DNA from: Herbaspirillum sp. CF444 | Lineage (GTDB): Bacteria > Pseudomonadota > Gammaproteobacteria > Burkholderiales > Burkholderiaceae_D | Assembly (NCBI RefSeq): GCF_000282135.1 | Contig: NZ_AKJW01000059.1 | Coordinates: 124,001 to 188,000, forward strand | Length of the DNA stretch: 64,000 nucleotides | Reading direction: 5' to 3' | Shown: one piece after another, positions 56,904-64,000 of the stretch | Position numbering within the stretch: the first letter of the stretch is position 1 | Layout: every line of letters begins with the position of its first letter | The notes under the pieces: generated by a model | Seen by the model: only the letters and a program-made list of their open reading frames with translations | Database searches by the model: none | Told to the model about the DNA's origin: nothing | Program-made: the position numbers and the translations under genes

Positions 56904-57785
56904 CTAATGTTTCACCGGTGCTGCATTGAAACCCTGCTTGCCGAGGAATTCCGCAACGATGGGTGACCAGATTTCAACTCCGTTGGAGAACAAGGTATGC
57001 CCGTTCTTGGCGAAGGGCGGCAGCAGGCGGTATTCGGCATTGCCGCCGGCTTTGACGAAAGCCGCATGCCAGGCTTTGCTGTGCGAGGGATTGAAGTACT
57101 GGTCGTTTTCCGTATAGATCCATAGCATCGGCGCCGTGGTGGTCTTGCCGAAGCGGGAGTACATGTCCTCCAGCCGGTTGCCCTGGCAGGGGATGCCGGG
57201 ATGGGTAACAGGGTCGCCGCCGGAGCCGCCGGCGAAATTGATGGCGGCGACCAAGCCATCGGGATGTTTGGCGGCGGTGGCCACCGTCGAGTAGCCGCCG
57301 ACCGATTGGCCGACGATCAACACGCGGTTGGGATCGACATAGGATTGTTCCTTGGCGTATTTCAGGACTGCCAGAATCTCGGTGGTGGCTGCTTCCGCCA
57401 TGGGCGCATAGTTCTTGCTGTAGCAGGAGCCGCTTTCTTCAGGATCGAAGTGCGTGCCTTGTTCGCCGTAGCCGATGCGGGTCGGTGCAAATACCGCAAA
57501 ACCGCGTTCGGTAAAGAAGCGCGCCTGCTTGGTGTAGCGAAAGCGCGGCGGATCGGAACGATTGGTCCCGCTCCGTCCGTGATTGAGGATGAGGATAGGA
57601 AAAGGGCCGTTGCCATCGGGTTTGAACTGCGTCACCACGACTTTGCCGGTCTCTTCGCGACCGTAGAAATCCTTGACCTTCACATCAAGCGATGTGACCG
57701 ACTCATGCAAGTCGTTGGCGAGTTGCTGGGTGCCGGCGGTAACGGTTGTCGCGGCAAGGCTGAGGCAGAGCAGGAAGTGGCGCAT
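56904..57785 (-). CDS. Secreted alpha/beta hydrolase (dienelactone hydrolase-like)
   Basis: 293 residues with an N-terminal signal peptide (FLLCLSLAATTVTA). The nucleophile elbow GQSVGGYS supplies the Ser, IYTENDQYF the acid and KNGHTLFSNG the His. PILILNHGRSGTNRSDPPRF forms the oxyanion region. It is a hydrolase of unknown substrate acting in the periplasm or outside. Confidence 0.8.
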   Translation of the reverse strand: MRHFLLCLSLAATTVTAGTQQLANDLHESVTSLDVKVKDFYGREETGKVVVTQFKPDGNGPFPILILNHGRSGTNRSDPPRFRYTKQARFFTERGFAVFAPTRIGYGEQGTHFDPEESGSCYSKNYAPMAEAATTEILAVLKYAKEQSYVDPNRVLIVGQSVGGYSTVATAAKHPDGLVAAINFAGGSGGDPVTHPGIPCQGNRLEDMYSRFGKTTTAPMLWIYTENDQYFNPSHSKAWHAAFVKAGGNAEYRLLPPFAKNGHTLFSNGVEIWSPIVAEFLGKQGFNAAPVKH

Positions 57786-58047
57786 GGTCTTTGTTCTGGT
57801 TGTGATTGGAGACGGCGTTTGAAATTATCCGTGAACCGGCGGTGTTTGCGTGGATTTGGCGGAGGATTTTTTGCGACGAAAAAAGTCTCTGTTGTCACTG
57901 TGTAAATCATAATCGGCAAGGCTTGCAGCGAGCTGACGGCACGGGCGTTGTCGCTCCGGCCGGCGTGCTAGAATCCATCGCGCTACAGGTGTGCAAGTGA
58001 ACAAACAACAGATTTGCCGTCAACGCTTCACAGACCCGGAGAGCGTC

Positions 58048-58518
58048 ATGCCTACCATCTTTTTCACCGTCAACGGGGCGCGTCGTTCCGTCGATGTCCG
58101 CGATCCCGAACAACCTTTGCTGTATGCGCTGCGCAATACCATCGGCCTGACCGGGCCCAAGTTCGGTTGCGGTCTGGGGCAATGCGGCGCGTGTACGGTC
58201 TTGCTCGACAAGACGCCGCTGCGCAGTTGCATCACGCCCTTGTCGGCGGTCGCAGGCAAATCCATCACCACCATCGAAGGTCTCGGCACGCCCGAGAAGC
58301 CGCATCCGGTGCAGGCGGCCTTTATCGCCGAGCAGGCTGCCCAGTGCGGTTATTGCGCCAACGGCATGGTCATGACCAGCGCCGCCTTGCTGGCTTCCAA
58401 TCCCAAACCGAGCGAAACCGAAGTCAAGGATGCCTTGTCCGCCAACCTCTGCCGTTGCGGCACGCATGTGCGCATCGTGCGCGCGGTGATGCGCGCTTCC
58501 GGGAGGACGCCGGCATGA
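58048..58518 (+). CDS. Molybdenum hydroxylase, (2Fe-2S)-binding small subunit (IorA-like)
   Basis: 156 residues. The plant-type ferredoxin cluster motif KFGCGLGQCGACTVLLD and the second cluster motif AAQCGYCANGMVMTSAALL ... LSANLCRCGTHVRIVRAV are intact. The ATG at 58048 (MPTIFFTVNGARRSVDV) gives the standard N-terminus; the frame is open from 57991. Its stop overlaps the large-subunit ATG. Confidence 0.9.
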   Translation: MPTIFFTVNGARRSVDVRDPEQPLLYALRNTIGLTGPKFGCGLGQCGACTVLLDKTPLRSCITPLSAVAGKSITTIEGLGTPEKPHPVQAAFIAEQAAQCGYCANGMVMTSAALLASNPKPSETEVKDALSANLCRCGTHVRIVRAVMRASGRTPA

Positions 58519-60767
58519 ACGCGCCATTCGACATGCAAATGAGCCGGCGCCAGTTGCTCAAGGCCGGCGGCGCGCTGGTGGTGACGTTGGCGTTGCCGTT
58601 GTCTGTGCACGCGACCGAACAGGTGTTGCGCGACAAACGCGGCAATGCGCAACCGCACGCGCTGTTGGACAAGACGCTGGACGTGAGCGCCGTGGACGGT
58701 TTCATTGCCATCCATCAGGACGGCACGGTGACGCTGTTTTCCGGCAAGGTCGATCTGGGCCAGGGTTTGCGTATCGCGATCCGCCAGATGGCGGCGGAAG
58801 AGCTGGGCATCGGCGTCGACAAAATCGAGATGATTGAAGGAGACACCGCGCTCACGCCCGACCAGGGGCCTACCGCCGGCAGCAGCGGCATCATGCGCGG
58901 CGGCGTGCAGATTCGCCAGGCCGCGGCAACGGCGCGCGAGGCGCTGATTGCATTGGCGGCAGAGCGTTTGCAGAAACAACCGTCCGAACTGATGGTGCAG
59001 GATGGCGTGGTGCGCCCCAGGAGCGGCGGCACCGGCCTGAGCTATGCCGAACTGGTCGGCGGCAAGCGCTTCAATCTCAAGGTCGACGCCAAGGCGCCAC
59101 TGAACAATCCGACCGCCTATCGCGTCGTCGGCAAGCCGTTGCTGCGTCCCGATGTGCCGGCCAAGGTGACCGGCACGCATACCTATGTCCATGACGTGAA
59201 GTTGCCCGGCATGCTGCATGGTCGAGTGCTTCGCCCGGCCGGCGAGGGCGCACAGATTCTCTCGGTGGACGAGTCGTCGGTGAAGAAATTTCCGGGCGTG
59301 AAGATCGTGCGCATCGGCGACTTTCTCGCGGTGGCGGCGCCCGACGAATGGGATGCCATCCAGGCCGCTGCCGCATTGAAGGTGGTCTGGAGCGACGCCG
59401 GCAAGCTGATGGGCCACGACAAGGTCGAACAATGGTTGCGCAACGGTCCTTTCGATGGCGCAGAGACCTTGGTCAACAAAGGCAATGCAGCTGCTGCGTT
59501 GCAAGCCGCATCCGGCAAGCTGAGCGCGAGCTACTACTGGCCGCCGCAGACGCACGGCTCCATCGGTCCGTCGTGCGCGGTGGCCGATGTCGGCGCCAGG
59601 CACGCCACTATCTATACGGCCTCGCAGGGCACCCATCGTTATCGTCCCGCCTACGCGCAAATGCTGGGTTTGCCGAACGAGGCCGTGCGGCTGGTCTATG
59701 TCGACGGCGCCGGTTGCTACGGCATGAACGGGCATGACGACGCCGCAGCGGATGCGGCACTGATGTCGAAGGCGTTGGGCAAGCCGGTGCGCGTGCAATG
59801 GTCGCGCCAGGATGAACACGGCTTCGATCCCAAGGGGCCGCCGCAGGCATTGACGCTGGAAGCGGCGCTCGGCCCCGACAATGCGATTACTGCCTGGCGC
59901 ACCGAAATGTGGCTGCCGCGCGCGACAGCGAGTCTGCCGACGGTACCGTTGCTGGCGCCGCAGGCCGCGGGCATGCCGCAGCCCAAGGGCATCTCGACCG
60001 GCCTGATTTCGCAGAACGGCGATCCGCCGTATGACGTCGCCAACGTGTCGGTCGGCGTGTACTGGCACGACAGCGCGCCTTTGCGTCCGGCCAACATCCG
60101 CGCACCCGGCAAGATCGCCAACATCTATGCCGTCGAGTGCATGACGGACGAGCTGGCAGCCAGAGCCGGCATTGATCCGCTGGCGTTCCGTCTGCAATCG
60201 CTCAAGGATGCGCGCGGCGCCGAAGTGCTCAGGCGCACGGCCTCGCTGTTCGGCTGGGAGGCGCGCGCCGCCAGCGCAAGCGCGGGAAGCAAAACCAACA
60301 AGCGCGGACGCGGCATCGCCTATTCGCATTACAAGCACAACGAGACCTATGTCGCCATGGCGATGGAAGTCGAGGTCGATCGCAGCAGCGGCGAGATCCG
60401 CGTGCTGCGCGTGGCGTGCGCGCATGACTGTGGGTTGATCATCAATCCCGACGGCTTGCGCGCCCAGGTGGAGGGCAGCATCTTGCAAACCATCTCGCGC
60501 AGCCTGTTTGAAGAGATTCGTTTCGACACGCGCCGGGTGCAGAACGTCGACTGGGCCAGTTATCCCATCCTGACCTTCCCGGCGATGCCGGAGGTGCGCA
60601 TCGACCTGATCGACCGGCCCACCATGCCGCCGTTAGGTGGCGGAGAGGCGGCGGCATCCCCGGTGACGGCGGCGCTGGCCAATGCGGTCTGGGATGCTGT
60701 CGGCATCCGCCTGCGCACCGTGCCGTTTACGCCGGAGCGGGTCAAGGCGGCGCTGGCGAGCATCTGA
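58515..60767 (+). CDS. Molybdenum hydroxylase, molybdopterin-binding large subunit (IorB-like)
   Basis: 750 residues with a twin-arginine signal (MSRRQLLKAGGALVVTLALP), so the complex is exported folded. The aldehyde/xanthine dehydrogenase large-subunit fold is present: FSGKVDLGQGLRIAIRQMAA, YASQ-type segment IYTASQGTHRYRPAYAQM and the C-terminal PPLGGGEAAASPVTAALANA with the conserved Glu that activates the hydroxylation. There is no FAD subunit gene beside it, as in isoquinoline 1-oxidoreductase and related two-subunit enzymes that pass electrons to a cytochrome. The substrate is unknown. Confidence 0.88.
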   Translation: MNAPFDMQMSRRQLLKAGGALVVTLALPLSVHATEQVLRDKRGNAQPHALLDKTLDVSAVDGFIAIHQDGTVTLFSGKVDLGQGLRIAIRQMAAEELGIGVDKIEMIEGDTALTPDQGPTAGSSGIMRGGVQIRQAAATAREALIALAAERLQKQPSELMVQDGVVRPRSGGTGLSYAELVGGKRFNLKVDAKAPLNNPTAYRVVGKPLLRPDVPAKVTGTHTYVHDVKLPGMLHGRVLRPAGEGAQILSVDESSVKKFPGVKIVRIGDFLAVAAPDEWDAIQAAAALKVVWSDAGKLMGHDKVEQWLRNGPFDGAETLVNKGNAAAALQAASGKLSASYYWPPQTHGSIGPSCAVADVGARHATIYTASQGTHRYRPAYAQMLGLPNEAVRLVYVDGAGCYGMNGHDDAAADAALMSKALGKPVRVQWSRQDEHGFDPKGPPQALTLEAALGPDNAITAWRTEMWLPRATASLPTVPLLAPQAAGMPQPKGISTGLISQNGDPPYDVANVSVGVYWHDSAPLRPANIRAPGKIANIYAVECMTDELAARAGIDPLAFRLQSLKDARGAEVLRRTASLFGWEARAASASAGSKTNKRGRGIAYSHYKHNETYVAMAMEVEVDRSSGEIRVLRVACAHDCGLIINPDGLRAQVEGSILQTISRSLFEEIRFDTRRVQNVDWASYPILTFPAMPEVRIDLIDRPTMPPLGGGEAAASPVTAALANAVWDAVGIRLRTVPFTPERVKAALASI

Positions 60768-60831
60768 TTCGTTTGTGTTTTACACTGCGTTGGCGGTTTC
60801 CCATGAAGCATAAAAACTGAGGAGAATAATC

Positions 60832-61251
60832 ATGATCAAGACAAACACCATCAAGACAGCTCTGTTTGCCGCTCTGCTGATGACCGGCATATCCGCGATG
60901 GCGCAAACCGTCAGCGTCGAGCTCAAGGGCGGTAACGAAGTGCCCGCCAATACATCGACTGCCAGCGGCGCCGGCAGCATCAGCGTGGCTGCCGACAAGT
61001 CCGTCAGCGGCAGCATCAAGACCACCGGCATCGAAGGCAAGATGGCGCATATCCATACCGGCGCGGCGGGCGCCAACGGTCCGGTGCTGGTCGGCCTGAC
61101 CAAGGACGGCGACAACGGCTGGGTCGTGCCGGCCGGCGCCAAATTTACCGACGAGCAGTATGCCGCTTACATGGCCGGCGGACTGTACGTCAACGTGCAC
61201 AGCGCTGCACATCCAGGCGGCGAGATTCGCGGTCAGTTGTTGCCGAAGTAA
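60832..61251 (+). CDS. CHRD-domain secreted protein
   Basis: 139 residues with a signal peptide (TALFAALLMTGISAMA before QTVSVELKGGNEVPANTS). The CHRD domain runs to the end with MAHIHTGAAGANGPVLVGLT and YVNVHSAAHPGGEIRGQLL. The role of this family in bacteria is not known. AGGAGAA precedes the ATG. Confidence 0.85.
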   Translation: MIKTNTIKTALFAALLMTGISAMAQTVSVELKGGNEVPANTSTASGAGSISVAADKSVSGSIKTTGIEGKMAHIHTGAAGANGPVLVGLTKDGDNGWVVPAGAKFTDEQYAAYMAGGLYVNVHSAAHPGGEIRGQLLPK

Positions 61252-61762
61252 ATCCGTTTGGAGGAAGAGGGGGCGTTCACCTCCTTATCGGAACAATCCG
61301 GACAAGCCGTCATCGCGCAGGTGGCGGCTTTTTCATTGGCGCCCCTCGATCTTTTTAAATCATCAGACAACACGTCCTTGATTTTGTCGTCAACAGCAGG
61401 ATTTTCAGACGACTGAAAGCGGCTTCGAACATCAAAAAGCGACAAAAGAAAGTGCGCTTTCACCTATTTTGTTGTTGGCTTGTAGTTCGCTCTGGATAAG
61501 GCTTTGCGGGTTTTTTGGCCGACCCTCGATAATTCATTTGCAAAATGAAATCGGCATGTTTATACTCCGCTTCATGTTGTATGACGACTGATGACAAATT
61601 TTTCGAATTACAGCCCCTTAATAATAAATACTGCTGCTGCAAGCCTATTGCGCGCCGCAAGACAATAAGCAGGAGACCGCCGTCGGCGCATCAGCCTTCG
61701 GCATCCGGATTATCGTCTTGTCGCACGCCGGCCGAAGCGCGGTACCGGTCGGGAGATAGTCC
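61252..61762. other. Intergenic region upstream of the sugar-acid permease
   Basis: 511 bases. A terminator of the CHRD gene lies at 61304-61333. The remainder carries the promoter of the permease-garD unit. TTGTATGACGACTGATGACA near 61576 resembles a GntR-type operator only weakly. No ORF is supported. Confidence 0.5.
61304..61333 (+). terminator. Terminator after the CHRD gene
   Basis: Stem AAGCCGTCA/TGGCGGCTT (61304-61312 with 61322-61330, one G-T pair) followed by T residues. Confidence 0.7.
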
Positions 61763-63139
61763 GTGAGTATCGATCAAGTCGGCGCAAAGCTAAGCGCCAC
61801 CGTGCGTGCAAGCGCCAAAGCAAGTCATGTTCGTTATCTGATTCTGTTCATGCTGTTCGTGGTGACGACGGTCAACTACGCGGACCGCGCCACGCTGTCG
61901 ATTGCCGGCACGTCGATGAAGGCCGAACTCGGCCTCGATCCGGTGATGATGGGATATATTTTCTCGGCGTTCAGCTGGGCTTATGTACTGGCGCAATTGC
62001 CGGGCGGCTGGCTGCTGGATCGCTTCGGTTCCAAGAAGATTTATGCGCTGAGCATTTTTCTGTGGTCTTTCTTCACGCTGCTGCAAGGCGGCGTCACCTG
62101 GTTCGGTACTGCCGCTGCGGTGGTGTTGCTGTTCCTGCTGCGCTTCATGGTCGGTCTGGCGGAAGCGCCGTCGTTCCCGGCCAACGGTCGTATCGTGGCG
62201 TCGTGGTTCCCGACGGCGGAACGCGGCACGGCCTCGGCGATTTTCAACTCGGCGCAGTATTTCGCCGCCGTGCTGTTCACGCCGCTGATGGGCTGGATCA
62301 CGCATGTCTACGGCTGGCACCACGTGTTCACCGTGATGGGCGCATTCGGCATCCTGCTGACCTTCATCTGGATCAAGATCATCCACAGCCCCAAAGATCA
62401 CCCGATGATCAACAAGGCCGAGCTGGAGCACATCGAACAGGGCGGCGGGTTGGTGGACATGGACCAGGCCAAGCCGAAAGCAGCTGCAGGCACCGGCACT
62501 GATGCCGGCAAGGCCAAGTGGGGCTACATCAAGCAGTTGCTGAGCAACCGCATGCTGTTGGGCGTGTACATCGGCCAGTACTGCATCAACACGATTACCT
62601 ATTTTTTCCTGACCTGGTTCCCGGTGTACCTGGTGCAAGAACGCGGCATGTCGATCCTGAAAGCGGGTTTCGTGGCGTCGATTCCGGCGGTGTGCGGCTT
62701 CGTCGGCGGCGTGGTCGGCGGCCTGATTTCGGACCGTCTGATCAAGCGCGGCAACAGCGTCACCATGTCCCGCAAGATCCCTATCGTCGGCGGCATGCTG
62801 CTGTCGACCACGATGATCCTGTGCAACTACGTCGATGCGCAATGGCTGGTGGTCGGCATCATGGCCGTGGCCTTCTTCGGCAAGGGCGTCGGCGCACTTG
62901 GCTGGGCAGTCGTGGCCGATACCGCACCGAAGGAAATCGTCGGCTTGTCGGGCGGCCTGTTCAATACCTTCGGCAACATCGCCGGCATCACGACGCCGAT
63001 CGTGATCGGCTATATCCTGAAAGAAACCGGTTCGTTCTCGGGCGCGCTGGTGTTCGTCGGCGCCAATGCGCTGGTGACCGTGATCAGCTACCTGGTCATC
63101 GTGAAGGAAATCAAGCGCGTCGAACTAAAGCCTCTGTGA
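61763..63139 (+). CDS. MFS transporter of the glucarate/galactarate (anion:cation symporter) family
   Basis: 458 residues with 12 TM helices. It starts at a GTG (61763). TTVNYADRATLSIAGTSMKA and GWLLDRFGSKKIYALSIFLW are characteristic of the GudP/GarP/ExuT family. It is followed 47 bases later by galactarate dehydratase, so the substrate is very probably D-galactarate and/or D-glucarate. Confidence 0.9.
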   Translation: MSIDQVGAKLSATVRASAKASHVRYLILFMLFVVTTVNYADRATLSIAGTSMKAELGLDPVMMGYIFSAFSWAYVLAQLPGGWLLDRFGSKKIYALSIFLWSFFTLLQGGVTWFGTAAAVVLLFLLRFMVGLAEAPSFPANGRIVASWFPTAERGTASAIFNSAQYFAAVLFTPLMGWITHVYGWHHVFTVMGAFGILLTFIWIKIIHSPKDHPMINKAELEHIEQGGGLVDMDQAKPKAAAGTGTDAGKAKWGYIKQLLSNRMLLGVYIGQYCINTITYFFLTWFPVYLVQERGMSILKAGFVASIPAVCGFVGGVVGGLISDRLIKRGNSVTMSRKIPIVGGMLLSTTMILCNYVDAQWLVVGIMAVAFFGKGVGALGWAVVADTAPKEIVGLSGGLFNTFGNIAGITTPIVIGYILKETGSFSGALVFVGANALVTVISYLVIVKEIKRVELKPL

Positions 63140-63186
63140 TGAGGCCGCTTTGATCTTGTAACAACTTGCAGCAGATGGGAATAGCC

Positions 63187-64000
63187 ATGAGCACCGAAAC
63201 AAACAGCGAAGCCGGCATCAACGTCAACACGCCGCGTTACATCCTGATGCACGAGAACGACAATGTCGCCATCGTCGTCAACGACCGCGGCCTGCCTGCC
63301 GGGACGGTGTTCCCGGACGGCCTGACGCTGATCAGCCAGGTGCCGCAGGGACACAAGATCGCCTTGCGCGATATTCCCCAGGGCGAAGCGATCATCCGCT
63401 ACGACGTCGCCATCGGCTACGCCGCGCGCGACATCGCCAAGGGCAGCTGGATCGAAGAATCGGTGGTGACGCTGCCGCCGGCGCGCGAGCTCGACAACCT
63501 GCCGATCGCCACGCGCAAGGCGCCTGCTTCGGCTTCCGTGCCGCTGGAAGGCTATACCTTCGAAGGCTATCGCAACGCCGACGGCTCGGTCGGCACGCGC
63601 AACCTGCTGGCGATCACCACCACCGTGCAATGCGTGGCCGGCGTGGTCGAGCATGCGGTAAAACGCATCCGCCAGGAGCTGTTGCCGAAGTATCCCAACG
63701 TCGAAGACGTGGTCGCGCTGGAACACACCTACGGTTGCGGCGTCGCCATCGATGCGCCCAACGCCGACATCCCGATCCGCACGCTGCGCAACATCAGCCT
63801 CAATCCGAATTTTGGCGGCCAGGCCATGGTGGTCAGCCTCGGTTGCGAAAAGCTGCAACCGAACCGCCTGCTGCCGGAAAGTGTCATCCCCATCCACAAG
63901 GAGGGCGAGCCTTACGTCGTTTGCCTGCAGGATGCGGAACACGTCGGTTTTAACTCCATGATAGCTTCCATCCTGCACATGGCCGAAGCGCGCCTGCAGG
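63187..64000 (+). CDS. garD: Galactarate dehydratase, N-terminal part (cut by the window end)
   Basis: The frame from ATG 63187 is open to the edge. It begins with the SAF-type domain ([40 protein letters not shown]) and continues with the dehydratase part: [40 protein letters not shown] and [20 protein letters not shown], all close to E. coli GarD. About 271 of roughly 520 residues are present. It converts D-galactarate to 5-dehydro-4-deoxyglucarate and is paired with the upstream permease. Confidence 0.95.
   Translation, partial: MSTETNSEAGINVNTPRYILMHENDNVAIVVNDRGLPAGTVFPDGLTLISQVPQGHKIALRDIPQGEAIIRYDVAIGYAARDIAKGSWIEESVVTLPPARELDNLPIATRKAPASASVPLEGYTFEGYRNADGSVGTRNLLAITTTVQCVAGVVEHAVKRIRQELLPKYPNVEDVVALEHTYGCGVAIDAPNADIPIRTLRNISLNPNFGGQAMVVSLGCEKLQPNRLLPESVIPIHKEGEPYVVCLQDAEHVGFNSMIASILHMAEARLQ

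Overview
The window is GC-rich chromosomal DNA of a betaproteobacterium. Gene content and protein style (MdtABC with a NodT-type outer-membrane lipoprotein, a PabB-PabC fusion, a QorB/HxlR pair, class I fumarase beside UPF0114, sugar-acid genes) suggest the Oxalobacteraceae, most likely Herbaspirillum or a close relative. This placement is inferred from gene content, not from a marker gene.

Layout. 1-10161: the end of a Spy/LTXXQ-like periplasmic protein, then an RND tripartite efflux operon (mdtA-mdtB-mdtC-OMF). 10201-15609: a fused aminodeoxychorismate synthase/lyase (minus strand), then an MFS exporter, a DMT-family exporter and a CorA-type metal transporter. 15845-21646: tamA-tamB on the minus strand. 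21904-24046: ferredoxin-NADP reductase and an RcsB-like response regulator. 24169-28038: tRNA-His with its own promoter and terminator, then a minus-strand unit UPF0114 - class I fumarase - a 29-codon repeat ORF - murI. 28039-30021: acs. 30227-33541: tRNA-Ser followed by a small, decayed, AT-richer island bounded by copies of the tRNA 3' end. It holds an integrase remnant, a 508-residue protein of unknown function, a 101-residue protein and a broken small gene. 33609-34895: an aspartate carbamoyltransferase with an added N-terminal helix-turn-helix. 35034-42518: a complete dipeptide ABC importer (dppABCDF) and a proline aminopeptidase. 42819-47370: a TRAP-type binding protein followed by two histidine kinase/receiver proteins. 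47537-50216: a DHH phosphoesterase and a divergent HxlR/QorB-like redox pair. 50232-54839: a polar amino-acid ABC importer with a co-transcribed FAD amine oxidase and a divergent IclR regulator. 54949-60767: an aldo-keto reductase, a small membrane protein, a secreted alpha/beta hydrolase and a two-subunit molybdenum hydroxylase. 60832-64000: a CHRD protein, a sugar-acid MFS permease and the start of galactarate dehydratase (cut by the window end).

Most of the window is ordinary metabolism and transport. The parts that stand out are: (i) the tRNA-Ser island, with three copies of the tRNA 3' end, a tRNA-like folded segment and an orphan protein whose N-terminus resembles a motif I associate with contractile-injection cargo proteins; (ii) the TRAP binding protein/phosphorelay cluster, which lacks TRAP membrane subunits; (iii) the DNA-binding-domain/ATCase fusion with palindromes near its promoter; (iv) a tandem-repeat mini-ORF that joins fumarase to murI by two ATGA overlaps.
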